DNA from: JAJRAL01 sp050015815
Lineage (GTDB): Archaea > Thermoplasmatota > Thermoplasmata > Methanomassiliicoccales > UBA472
Assembly: GCA_050015815.1 (NCBI GenBank)
Contig: JBEKAR010000020.1
Span: 1-17,477, forward strand
DNA length: 17,477 nt
Direction of reading: 5' to 3'
Shown piece by piece: positions 1 through 7,144 of this stretch (position 1 is its first letter; each line of letters starts with the position of its first letter). Position numbers and translations under genes: made by a program. The notes below the pieces were generated by a model. The model was not told where the DNA came from and did not search any database. It worked only from the letters and a program-made list of their open reading frames with translations.

Positions 1-882
1 CCCGCAGGATGGTCGCTCTTCTCAAACTACGAAACGTTCGAGAAGGGAACGATGTGGACGGCGACGCACCTGCTTGATACCTTGGCCGGGGTGAAGCTCG
101 CCTCGAAGGGGACGGTCGAGAAGCCGAGGATCGCGGCGGAGCTTCACCTGAAGGAGAAGCCGCCGAAAGACAAGACGGACGAGCTGCGTCGGACGCTCGT
201 CCACGACATCGGCGCGGACGATGATCTGAACGACTTCTATGCCATCGCAAAGAAGGACGGCATCCTCCGACTGGCGGTCGACGACCTATACGGCATGCAC
301 ACCACGATGCAGAGCACGGTCTTCCCGGACGCGTCTCTCGCCGTGCTCCTCCAGATGGCGCCGATGAAGCGCAGCGGTGAGATGATGGACTGCTACATCA
401 AGAGGTACGGGGAGGTTGCAGAGTTCGATGGCAAAAAGGTCTGGGCCTGGCCCTTACCGCAGAAGATTGCCAAGGCGAGGCCGGAGGATATGGCGAAGGC
501 CTGCAAGCTCGGTTATCGTGCCAAGCGCATCGTCCAGATGGCGAGATCGATCGCCGAGAACGGATTCCCGACCACGGAGGAGCTGGAGAACATGAGCCCC
601 GAGGAGGCGAAGGCGAAGCTCCTCGAGCTGCCCGGGATCGGCGACTATTCGGCGGACATCGTCAACCCGCACGGTGGCTTCCCTATCGACGTCTGGTCGG
701 CCGACGTCTTCGGACTGCTATTTTTCGACAAAGAACCGGAGAGCGGCCGCGAGGCGATCGATGAGGTAAAAGCGGAGGGTTTGCGCCGCTGGGGCAGGTG
801 GTCCTGGATGGCCTTCTACTATGTGGTGCAGGACCTGGGGAACCTGTCGCGCGAGCTCGACGTCCAGTTGAGGCTAAGCTAG
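1..882 (+). CDS. AlkA-type DNA-3-methyladenine glycosylase (HhH-GPD), 5' end outside window
   Basis: Base-excision repair glycosylase that would remove alkylated or otherwise damaged bases. The frame is open from base 1: 17 residues (ending FEKGT) precede the Met at 52 and match the AlkA N-terminal domain pattern, so the gene begins before the window and the Met at 52 is not its start. The visible part is 293 residues. The helix-hairpin-helix LPGIGDYSAD lies near residues 210-219 of the visible protein, followed by FPIDVW, whose Asp (about residue 230) aligns with the catalytic Asp of AlkA. The Lys that OGG1-type enzymes carry in the hairpin is replaced (GDYSAD), which favours the monofunctional AlkA class. 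The stop at 880-882 lies 2 bases from the stop of the convergent membrane protein. The family is confident; substrate range cannot be read from sequence. Confidence 0.85.
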   Translation, partial: PAGWSLFSNYETFEKGTMWTATHLLDTLAGVKLASKGTVEKPRIAAELHLKEKPPKDKTDELRRTLVHDIGADDDLNDFYAIAKKDGILRLAVDDLYGMHTTMQSTVFPDASLAVLLQMAPMKRSGEMMDCYIKRYGEVAEFDGKKVWAWPLPQKIAKARPEDMAKACKLGYRAKRIVQMARSIAENGFPTTEELENMSPEEAKAKLLELPGIGDYSADIVNPHGGFPIDVWSADVFGLLFFDKEPESGREAIDEVKAEGLRRWGRWSWMAFYYVVQDLGNLSRELDVQLRLS

Positions 883-884
883 TC

Positions 885-1283
885 TTACAGCGCCAGCACC
901 GTGACCCCGACCGCGGCGAGGATCGCGCCGATGACGAAGAGTATCACCACGGCCAATACGACCGCAAGAATCGCGATCGCGAACGCCCCGAGCCAGCTTG
1001 TCCTGAAGAGCCACTTGAAGAGCCCGAGGAACGCGATGAACGCGAGCACTGCTGAAACGATGACCGCCACGCTCGACTGGACGAAGATGCTCGTCGCGAC
1101 GTACGTGAGGATGTAGACTAGCGCGAACACGATGCCCCCGACGAGCATACCTATCATTGCCCCTCCCATCGTCGCGTTTTCTCCGGCGACGATCTTCGCC
1201 GCGAGCCAGAGAGGTATTGACACTATCACCCACGCGATGATCAGAATGACCACCGCGATAATCACGCCGACAACGTCCACCAT
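885..1283 (-). CDS. Small four-helix integral membrane protein, function unknown
   Basis: A 132-residue, very hydrophobic protein. Four stretches are long enough to span the membrane: about residues 4-30, 40-65, 70-90 and 98-130. Charged residues are nearly confined to short loops (KIVAGEN near 30-36, FKWLFRTSW near 88-96). I see no catalytic motif and do not recognise the family; it resembles the small conserved membrane proteins of unknown role common in archaea. It starts at ATG 1281-1283. A TATA-like sequence on the same strand about 33 bases upstream suggests a short or absent leader. It ends 2 bases from the glycosylase stop, and its promoter sits in the 66-base gap behind the methyltransferase. 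Confidence 0.7.
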   Translation of the reverse strand: MVDVVGVIIAVVILIIAWVIVSIPLWLAAKIVAGENATMGGAMIGMLVGGIVFALVYILTYVATSIFVQSSVAVIVSAVLAFIAFLGLFKWLFRTSWLGAFAIAILAVVLAVVILFVIGAILAAVGVTVLAL

Positions 1284-1308
1284 ATTCTTACCTAGGCGTT
1301 ACTCGCAT

Positions 1309-1324
1309 CTCTTTCTATATGAAC
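1309..1324 (-). promoter_or_regulatory. TATA-like element upstream of the small membrane protein
   Basis: On the minus strand the sequence reads GTTCATATAGAAAGAG, with its AT-rich core about 33 bases before the ATG at 1283. That spacing fits an archaeal promoter giving a leader of only a few bases. The match is modest and the call rests mainly on position. Confidence 0.4.
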
Positions 1325-1349
1325 AGGTCGCCCGGAAACCTCCCTTCCG

Positions 1350-1871
1350 CTACCTCTTCCTCGCTAATTTGACGCGATAACACAGGTGAGGAGCGCCGCC
1401 TCGAACCCTAGGGTTCTTGGCGATCTTGCGGTTGATCGCGTCAATCGCCTTGCTGTCCTCGTCGACGGGGTCCGTGACCGTCCCGCCCCAGAGCGTATTG
1501 TCTAGGACGACCAGGCCTCCCGATCTCAGCAGTCTTCCGACGACCTCCTCGTAATACACCTCGTAGCCGGTCTTGTCGGCATCGATGAAGGCGAGATCAA
1601 TCGGTCCCTCGATGCTCTTCATCGTCTCCTTAGCTTCGCTTAGGACGGGGCGGATCTTGCTGCCGTACGGCGCCCGGGCGAAGTACTTCCGCGCGATCGC
1701 GTTCGTCACCTCGTCGCGGTCAAGTGTGTAGAGTACCCCGCCTTCTGGCAACCCCGATGCCATCATCAGAGTTGAGTATCCGGTGAAAGTGCCGAACTCC
1801 AGAATCCTCTTGGCGCCGGAGAGCTCGACCAGCAGCTTCAGGAATCGGCCCTCGACGCTCCCGACCTGCAT
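1350..1871 (-). CDS. Class I SAM-dependent O-methyltransferase, main part (frame disrupted upstream)
   Basis: Catalytic body of an O-methyltransferase of the caffeoyl-CoA/catechol type (Methyltransf_3-like), which transfers a methyl group from S-adenosylmethionine to a hydroxyl. It is 173 residues from the ATG at 1871. Visible motifs are MQVGSVEGRFL at the start, the SAM-binding ILEFGTFTGYST (about 23-34), the acidic strand DLAFIDADKTGY (about 97-108) with the metal-binding Asp pair, and VLDNTLWGG (about 122-130), which supplies further metal ligands. Family members are usually near 210-220 residues with an N-terminal helical segment before MQVG. That segment is present upstream in another frame (see the entry at 1887-1984), and TAA at 1887-1889 blocks this frame. 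The protein as read lacks about 38 N-terminal residues. Either the gene is recently broken or one base is missing from the assembly. Confidence 0.8.
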   Translation of the reverse strand: MQVGSVEGRFLKLLVELSGAKRILEFGTFTGYSTLMMASGLPEGGVLYTLDRDEVTNAIARKYFARAPYGSKIRPVLSEAKETMKSIEGPIDLAFIDADKTGYEVYYEEVVGRLLRSGGLVVLDNTLWGGTVTDPVDEDSKAIDAINRKIAKNPRVRGGAPHLCYRVKLARKR

Positions 1872-1886
1872 CTTCGATTCGACGTC

Positions 1887-1984
1887 TTAGCGAAAGTCTC
1901 CTTCCTCAATTCCTCGAACAACGGATCGGGAGCGGTGGTCCGTCGCCTCGTATACTCCTCGATTCGCAGGTCGCAGATCGACAT
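1887..1984 (-). pseudogene. Out-of-frame N-terminal segment of the O-methyltransferase
   Basis: Reading the minus strand from ATG 1982-1984 gives 32 codons beginning MSICDLRIEEYTRRR and ending with RKETFA at 1889. This is the helical N-terminus expected of this family (IEEY...PLFEELRKET). The next bases are AA (1888-1887), then GAC GTC GAA TCG AAG ATG CAG, which is DVESKMQ in the frame of the downstream body. One additional A between 1889 and 1886 would give ...FAKDVESKMQVG and a single 211-residue protein of normal family length. The lesion is therefore a one-base loss in a short A run (T run on the plus strand). Confidence 0.75.
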
Positions 1985-2017
1985 TCCTTAGTCTCGTTCG
2001 TATTGTGAAGCCGCAAC

Positions 2018-2033
2018 GATTATTGCTTTCGGT
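2018..2033 (-). promoter_or_regulatory. Possible TATA element of the O-methyltransferase
   Basis: The minus strand reads CCGAAAGCAATAATCG, with the AT-rich core about 38 bases before the ATG at 1984. The AAAGCA.TAA.. shape recurs before the PPOX gene (AAAGCATAAAGC). Weak match; the call rests on position and that similarity. Confidence 0.3.
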
Positions 2034-2103
2034 TCGTTGGGTCGGTCATATGAGCAGTGAGGGGCGGTTCGAAAGACACCAGCCGCTTTTTCCGGCAGTT
2101 TCA

Positions 2104-2119
2104 TTGGACAAATGTCTAA
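2104..2119. promoter_or_regulatory. Palindromic operator-like site
   Basis: TTGGACAAATGTCTAA is an inverted repeat about an AA centre (TT.GACA-AA-TGTC.AA) with a single non-matching pair. It lies 200 bases before the operon start and 120 bases before the methyltransferase start. It looks like a binding site for a dimeric transcription factor. The regulator is unknown. Confidence 0.45.
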
Positions 2120-2318
2120 AAAAACTGGCTCGGGAGGTCTCGGAACAGCGCATTCGTCGAGCAAACCCCCTCGTGGACAAACAATTATCTAGGCCGACGC
2201 GTTTACCGACCTATCCTTGCGACACATTGTCACGCCTAGTCACCCAGAGGTGCCGGGATGTCAGCATCGGACCGGGCGGTGGACGATCGACCGTTAGAGA
2301 TCAGGGAGAGAAGTGAGC

Positions 2319-4277
2319 ATGGAAGGGAAGGCCGAGTGCACGCCACCGAGCGTCGGACCGTTCACCGCGAAGGAGGAGAAGCTCCAAGGCCTGGCGGCGG
2401 AGATAGCATCGCTCGGGATACCTGATCTCAGGATCATCGGCGGAAGGGGCGAGCTCGCCCTCTACAGCCGGGATCAGTCGGACGTTCCAAGCGTCATCAG
2501 GAACTCGCTCATAGACTCGATGCCGGACGCGGTCGTGCAGCCTAAAACCACCGAGGCGGTCGAACGAATCGTCACATTCGCAAGATGGAAGGGACTTCCG
2601 ATAATAGCTCGCGGCTCCGCATCGTCCCCCTTCGGCGGAGCGGTGCCGGTGAACCGCGGCATCGTCATAGACATCTGCCGCATGGATGCGATAATTTCGA
2701 TAGATGAGAAGGCGAAGACCGTCACGGTCCAGGCGGGGAGCAGGTGGGCGGACATCGACCACGAGCTCGGGAAGAAAGGTCTCAGGCTCGTCAGCTCCCC
2801 CTCGTCCAAGTTCTCCACTGTCGGCGGATGGGTCGCCGGCGGCGGCATCGGCGTCGGCTCGCTGGGTGGCAACCGGCTGAGCGACAACGTGCGCTCGATG
2901 GTAATGGTCCCAACGAACGGTTCGAGGCGCACCCTCGTCCCCGCGAACCACCTCTTCCACGAGATGTTCGACAGCGAGGGGCAGCTCGGCGTGATTACCG
3001 AAGTGACGCTTTCTGTGAGGCCGAAGGACCCCGCTGGCAGGCCTCACCTGCTAATCCTCGACGACCTGCTGAACGCAGTCTCGACCGCAGACTCGATCCG
3101 CTCGCTGAACCCCAGGCCAGACGACCTGATCTACTTCAGCCCGGGCAAGCTATCCTACTCCAACAAGCTCCTCCACAAGGAGCACTTCCGCGCCGGCCAC
3201 GCGCTCCTCGTGACCTCCGGCGATGCCGCGTCGGAACAGACATTGACGAACCTCTTCAAGGTGAAGGGGATCCGCGAGGAGCCTGAGTACCTCGCCCGAC
3301 TCCTCTGCCACGACCGCTTCTTCCCGATGAAGCTGAGGCGGCTCGGACCAGGGATGCTAGGCTCGGAGGTCCTGGCACCGTTCTCCAAGCTGAAGGCGAT
3401 CCTCGGGAAAGCGCAGGGCATGTGCTCGGACCTCAAGCTCGACCCGCTGCTCGAGGTGCATTTCCTCGCAGGACCCGACGCCCTCGTGTTGTGTTACTAT
3501 CTTACCGACCAGAGCAACGAGCTCCTCTACGCCCTCGACGCGGTCAAGTCGATGATCGTCACCTCGGCGCTGGTAGAACTAGGCGCAAGGCCATACTCGC
3601 TCGGCATCTGGAACAACTCATTCGCCGACAAGATCCCGGAGAAGCAGTGGAACGCGCTCCGGGCAGCGAAGGACGAGTGCGACCCCGACGGCCTGATGAA
3701 CCGCGGGAAGTACTTCCGGATCGAGGGAAAGTACTTCGGGGTCCCGGGGAGGCTGTTCAGCCCGCAGTTCGCGGGAACCGGCCTGAAAGCGATGTCCACT
3801 CTGCAACGTCCTCTCTCCCCGGTCCTGAACATCGCCTCCGCCTATGCGCGTGGGCTGAAGGGCAAGAGCGACGATGAGGTGCTCCTGGCGGCCGACCAGT
3901 GCGCGGAGTGCGGGGCATGCGTGGGCGTCTGCCCCGCGTACCTGGTCCTTTGCGATGAGCGAGTTACCGCAAGAGGCAAGCTCCTAACCGCAAGGGCGCT
4001 GATGGCAGGCGATGAGATCTCGAGCGAGCACGCGCACCGCACCTTCCTCTGCATGCGCTGCAAGGCTTGCGAGCAGGTCTGCCAGTCGAAGCTCGATCTG
4101 ATCCCCATCTACGAGAAGCTCGAGGCGACGCTCGAGAAGAAGTATGGCAAGGACGCGAAGGAGATCGAGGAGTTCGTGCGTTTCGCCGAGGCGTCGCCGG
4201 AGTACGACGCGCTGCTCGAGAGGGGACTGGTCCTCGGCGCGCCGAAGAACGGCATGGGAGGTGACGCCCGTGTTTGA
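2319..4277 (+). CDS. GlcD-type FAD-linked oxidoreductase with C-terminal two-[4Fe-4S] domain
   Basis: First gene of the operon; 652 residues from ATG 2319. GTG 2313 is the alternative start; AGGGAGAG at 2303-2310 is better spaced for the ATG. Residues about 65-235 form a PCMH-type FAD domain (ARGSASSPFGGAVP, VQAGSRW, STVGGWVAGGGIG, SEGQLGVITEVTL). About 240-465 match the C-terminal region of FAD-linked oxidases, closing with DECDPDGLMNRGKYF. A ferredoxin-like tail follows with Cys 528/531/534/538 and 578/581/584/588, so two [4Fe-4S] clusters. The family oxidises 2-hydroxy acids (glycolate, D-lactate, D-2-hydroxyglutarate) and passes electrons to FeS partners. The metal-binding HxGDGNxH motif of those dehydrogenases is not seen (the region reads VHFLAGPDALVL), and the cysteine-rich CCG repeats of GlcF/HdrD are absent. 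The substrate is therefore open. No signal peptide or membrane segment is seen. The stop overlaps the next start by 8 bases. Confidence 0.85.
   Translation: MEGKAECTPPSVGPFTAKEEKLQGLAAEIASLGIPDLRIIGGRGELALYSRDQSDVPSVIRNSLIDSMPDAVVQPKTTEAVERIVTFARWKGLPIIARGSASSPFGGAVPVNRGIVIDICRMDAIISIDEKAKTVTVQAGSRWADIDHELGKKGLRLVSSPSSKFSTVGGWVAGGGIGVGSLGGNRLSDNVRSMVMVPTNGSRRTLVPANHLFHEMFDSEGQLGVITEVTLSVRPKDPAGRPHLLILDDLLNAVSTADSIRSLNPRPDDLIYFSPGKLSYSNKLLHKEHFRAGHALLVTSGDAASEQTLTNLFKVKGIREEPEYLARLLCHDRFFPMKLRRLGPGMLGSEVLAPFSKLKAILGKAQGMCSDLKLDPLLEVHFLAGPDALVLCYYLTDQSNELLYALDAVKSMIVTSALVELGARPYSLGIWNNSFADKIPEKQWNALRAAKDECDPDGLMNRGKYFRIEGKYFGVPGRLFSPQFAGTGLKAMSTLQRPLSPVLNIASAYARGLKGKSDDEVLLAADQCAECGACVGVCPAYLVLCDERVTARGKLLTARALMAGDEISSEHAHRTFLCMRCKACEQVCQSKLDLIPIYEKLEATLEKKYGKDAKEIEEFVRFAEASPEYDALLERGLVLGAPKNGMGGDARV
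4257..4264 (+). promoter_or_regulatory. Full-consensus ribosome-binding site fixing the start of the second operon gene
   Basis: GGAGGTGA, a full anti-16S match, lies inside the end of the upstream gene, 5 bases before GTG 4270. This selects GTG 4270 over GTG 4261, which would sit inside the site, and over ATG 4303. It indicates strong coupled translation. Confidence 0.8.
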
Positions 4278-5631
4278 GTGCTACCACATCCACGTCGAGG
4301 CAATGAGCCCCATCTCCCCTCCGGTCCCGAAGTACATCATCGAACGCGGCGACAACTGCATGAACTGCGGAAAGTGCGAGAAGGCCTGCGTCTACGGCGT
4401 GCACAAGCGCCGCGAGGACGACCCGAGGAAGATGGCCGACCCGATCAGCCAGTCGTGCAAGAACTGCTTCCGCTGCATCCAGGAGTGCCAGCAGCGCGCG
4501 CTCAAGATGAGCGTCAACCCGAGGTGGAAGAAGCTCGGGCGCGGTGTCTGGACCCCGAGCCGCATAACGACCATGTGGAACGAGGCGGAGACCGGCAGGA
4601 TACCGGTGTTCGGCGCGGGATACCGCGGCATGTTCGCCGGCCCTGGCTTCGACTCGATGTGGACCGACATGTCCGAGATTGTCCGGCCCACCAGGGACGG
4701 CATCCACGGCCGCGAGTTCATCTCGACGAGCATCGACCTCGGAAAGAAGGTTGCCGCGCTGGAGTTCTCCGCCGACGGCGGCCTCAAGACCGAGGCCCCG
4801 GAAATGATCACGCTACCGATTCCCATCATGCTGGACGCGACCAGATTGTACCAGACGAGCCCCCAGATCATTGAAGGCATCGTGGAAGCGACGAAGGGAC
4901 TGAACACGTTGCTCTTCATCAGACCGAAGGACCTGCCCACGGCGACAGGACCTCAGATCGTTCCGGTGATCTCGAACGGGGATGCGCTCGAGTCGATCGA
5001 CTGGAATGTCGCCCGCCTCATCGAGCTGGAACTCGCCCCGGGCTGGCAGAACCGCGTCGCGACCATCCGTACGGCGCATCCTGGCGTCCTGGTGTCGCTC
5101 CGCACCACACTCGGGCCATCACTCTCCAACGAGCTCGATTCGGTCGTCCGCGAGGCCGACGCGCTCCACGTCATCTTCGACGAGGAGGGCCTCGACCAGA
5201 CGGGAAAGCACGCCATGGACTCGCTGCGCGACCTTCACCGCTCCCTCGTCAAGAAAGGCGTCAGGGACGAGATCACAATCATCGCTTCCGGTGGCATCTC
5301 CGCTGCGGAGCATGTGCCGAAGAGCATCATCTGCGGCGCCGACGCGGTCTGCCTTGAATCCGCGCTCCTCGTCGCGCTCGAGTGCCGCTACTGCCCGACC
5401 TGCCAGGGAGCGGGATGCGGCATTCATCTCCGCGAGCGCTCGCCCGCCTACGTCAATGCGAGGGTTACTAACATGGTCAGCGCCTGGCGCGACCAGATGC
5501 TCGAGATGCTCGGCGCGATGGGCATCAGGGAGGTAAGGAGGCTGCGCGGTGAGACTGGGCGCGCGATCTTCCAGGAAGAGGTCGAACGCGAGGTCTTCGC
5601 CGAGATGACCGGAGGCGATTCCAATGGCTGA
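4270..5631 (+). CDS. Degenerate glutamate-synthase-like FeS protein (paralogue of the next gene)
   Basis: 453 residues from GTG 4270. It begins with a ferredoxin domain carrying Cys 30/33/36/40 and 63/66/69/73. A barrel follows that aligns in outline with the FMN synthase subunit downstream: shared TPSRITTMWNEAETG region, LPIPI near 182-186, DEITIIASGGI near 333-343, GADAVCLESALLVALECRYC near 356-375. It ends with a third cysteine group (Cys 372/375/378/383) where glutamate synthases bind their cluster. The functional motifs are gone. Where the paralogue has PIPIYGGGMSFGSVS this protein has PIPIMLDATRLYQTS, and HLDGGYGGTGAAPE becomes VIFDEEGLDQTGKH. It therefore probably does not bind FMN or run the synthase reaction but could carry up to three clusters. 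A role as electron relay or structural partner is inference. It overlaps both neighbours by 8 bases. Confidence 0.75.
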   Translation: MFECYHIHVEAMSPISPPVPKYIIERGDNCMNCGKCEKACVYGVHKRREDDPRKMADPISQSCKNCFRCIQECQQRALKMSVNPRWKKLGRGVWTPSRITTMWNEAETGRIPVFGAGYRGMFAGPGFDSMWTDMSEIVRPTRDGIHGREFISTSIDLGKKVAALEFSADGGLKTEAPEMITLPIPIMLDATRLYQTSPQIIEGIVEATKGLNTLLFIRPKDLPTATGPQIVPVISNGDALESIDWNVARLIELELAPGWQNRVATIRTAHPGVLVSLRTTLGPSLSNELDSVVREADALHVIFDEEGLDQTGKHAMDSLRDLHRSLVKKGVRDEITIIASGGISAAEHVPKSIICGADAVCLESALLVALECRYCPTCQGAGCGIHLRERSPAYVNARVTNMVSAWRDQMLEMLGAMGIREVRRLRGETGRAIFQEEVEREVFAEMTGGDSNG

Positions 5632-7144
5632 TGCCGGAACGAAGAGCAACGAAGCGCAGACCGTCCCCTGCGTCCCGGAATCCACCTGGATCCCATCACA
5701 GCGCCTCAAGTTCATCGGCAAGTTCGAGGTCCTCAGGGGGCCGGACTGCATCTCGTGCGGTCTCTGCGCATCGCTCTGCCCGTACGGCGTCCACTCGAGG
5801 ATCGAGGGACATGCCAGAATACTCCCGCCATACAGTTACCGCTGCATCGGCCCGGAGTGCGCGAAGAACTCCTTCTACTGCGTCTCGCACTGCCCGACCG
5901 GCTCGCTCAGCGTCCAAGAGAGTGAGATCTTCCCGGCGCTCGGCGACGTCCGCTGGACCTCCGAGATGATCCTCGCAACGTGGCGCATGGCCGAGACCGG
6001 AGAGCCGATCCCCCTGGACCACCCGGCCAACTCAGGAATCTCGGGTGGGGGTTTCGACAAGCTGAACTTCCGCATGCCCGCGGCGAACGGAAAGGCCGAT
6101 ACGAGCAAGATCAGCACGCAGATCGAGCTCAACCGCAGGAAGGTAGGGCCGAAGATCTCGATACCAATCCCTATCTACGGCGGCGGCATGTCGTTCGGCT
6201 CGGTCAGCAAGTATACCATGCTCGCCCGCGCCAAGGCGGCGACAAGGTGGGGGACATTCACGAACACAGGCGAGGGCGGTTACCCGGACATCCTCATCCC
6301 GTACAAGGACCACGTCATAACCCAAATCGCGACGGGGCTCTTCGGCGTCAAGGAGGAGACAATTCAGCGCGCCCCAATCGTCGAGTTCAAGTATGCCCAG
6401 GGCGCGAAGCCGGGGCTCGGTGGTCACCTACTCTACGAGAAGAACACAATCGACGTGGCGAAGATGAGGGAGGCGGTCCCGCACACCTCGCTCTTCTCGC
6501 CGTTCCCGTTCCATAGCGTGTACTCGGTCGAGGACCACAAGAAGCACCTCGACTGGGTTTGGTCGGTCAACCCGACCGCGTTGCTCTCGGTAAAAGTGTC
6601 CACCCCGAACGACGTCGAGATGGTCGCGGTCGGCTCGTACTACGCCGGAGCGAACATCGTGCATCTCGACGGCGGGTACGGCGGCACCGGCGCGGCGCCG
6701 GAGATCGCCAAGAAGAACATCGCCATGCCGATCGAGTACGCGATACCGAAGGTGCACCGCTTCCTCGTCAACGAGGGCATCAGGGACGAGGTCACACTTA
6801 TGACCAGCGGCGGGATGAGGACCGCGATGGACGTGGCGAAGGCGATCGCACTCGGCGCTGACGGAGTCGTCATCGGCACGGCAGAACTGGTCGCCCTGGG
6901 CTGCGTCCGCTGCGGCAACTGCGAATCAGGTCGGGGATGCCCCAGGGGCGTCGCTACGACTGACCCAGAGCTCGAGAAGCAGACGGACACCGACTGGGGC
7001 GCGCAGCGCATCGTCAACCTGTACTCCGCCTGGAGGAAGCAGTGGTGCGAGCTCCTCGCCCGCTTCGGCATGACCCAGATATCGGAGCTGAGGGGCAGGA
7101 CCGACCTCCTGCGCTTCGACGGGATGAAGGAGGCGGACCAATGA
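5624..7144 (+). CDS. gltB: Archaeal-type glutamate synthase FMN/FeS subunit with N-terminal ferredoxin domain
   Basis: 506 residues. In glutamate synthase this domain adds ammonia from glutamine to 2-oxoglutarate on a reduced FMN. The N-terminal ferredoxin has Cys 42/45/48/52 and 74/79/86/90, the second group with widened spacing. The barrel shows PIPIYGGGMSFGSVS (181-195), NTGEGGYP (214-221), a QGAKPGLGGHL stretch (259-269), GGYGGTGAAPE (350-360), TSGGMRTAMDVAKAIALGAD (394-413) and the cluster motif CVRCGNCESGRGCPRGVAT (Cys 427/430/433/439). The order matches archaeal ferredoxin-fused synthases such as the methanogen type. GGAGG at 5611-5615 supports ATG 5624, which overlaps the previous stop by 8 bases; the stop overlaps the next ATG (ATGA). 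Relatives acting on other amines exist (the methylamine-glutamate N-methyltransferase and GlxD groups), so glutamate synthesis is probable but not proven. Confidence 0.88.
   Translation: MADAGTKSNEAQTVPCVPESTWIPSQRLKFIGKFEVLRGPDCISCGLCASLCPYGVHSRIEGHARILPPYSYRCIGPECAKNSFYCVSHCPTGSLSVQESEIFPALGDVRWTSEMILATWRMAETGEPIPLDHPANSGISGGGFDKLNFRMPAANGKADTSKISTQIELNRRKVGPKISIPIPIYGGGMSFGSVSKYTMLARAKAATRWGTFTNTGEGGYPDILIPYKDHVITQIATGLFGVKEETIQRAPIVEFKYAQGAKPGLGGHLLYEKNTIDVAKMREAVPHTSLFSPFPFHSVYSVEDHKKHLDWVWSVNPTALLSVKVSTPNDVEMVAVGSYYAGANIVHLDGGYGGTGAAPEIAKKNIAMPIEYAIPKVHRFLVNEGIRDEVTLMTSGGMRTAMDVAKAIALGADGVVIGTAELVALGCVRCGNCESGRGCPRGVATTDPELEKQTDTDWGAQRIVNLYSAWRKQWCELLARFGMTQISELRGRTDLLRFDGMKEADQ

Larger units (their letters stand above)
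1985..2318. other. 334-base divergent intergenic region
   Basis: This region separates the minus-strand methyltransferase from the plus-strand four-gene operon. It is more AT-rich than its surroundings around 2080-2195. It holds a near-perfect 16-base palindrome at 2104-2119 and a second TGGACAAA at 2174-2181, followed by an AT-rich ATTATCTA that could serve as a TATA box; transcription starting from it would give a leader of roughly 100 bases. No convincing TATA lies closer to the operon start. Frames open across it show none of the third-position GC bias of the neighbours, and I see no tRNA or other RNA gene in it. Confidence 0.6.

Noticed and set aside
2060..2098. GGTTCGAAA resembling a tRNA T-loop
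   Set aside because: The bases on either side do not pair as a T stem, and no acceptor, D or anticodon arm can be built around it.
2005..2316. Open plus-strand frame of 103 codons across the intergenic region before the operon
   Set aside because: It lacks the strong third-position GC bias of the neighbouring genes, has no recognisable motif, and covers the palindrome and promoter-like sequence.
2258..2425. A 55-codon frame with AGAGGTG five bases before its ATG, overlapping the start of the FAD oxidoreductase
   Set aside because: Its composition after the first 20 codons is that of a shifted reading of the real gene and no family resemblance is seen. It remains a remote possibility as a leader peptide.
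4144..4269. Upstream extension of the degenerate synthase gene to an ATG at 4144
   Set aside because: The added residues are a shifted reading of the preceding gene, rich in Arg and Ser, and the consensus ribosome-binding site fixes GTG 4270.
7042..7140. Upstream extension of the amidotransferase gene
   Set aside because: It lies wholly inside the synthase subunit gene in another frame; ATG 7141 with the ATGA overlap is the natural start.
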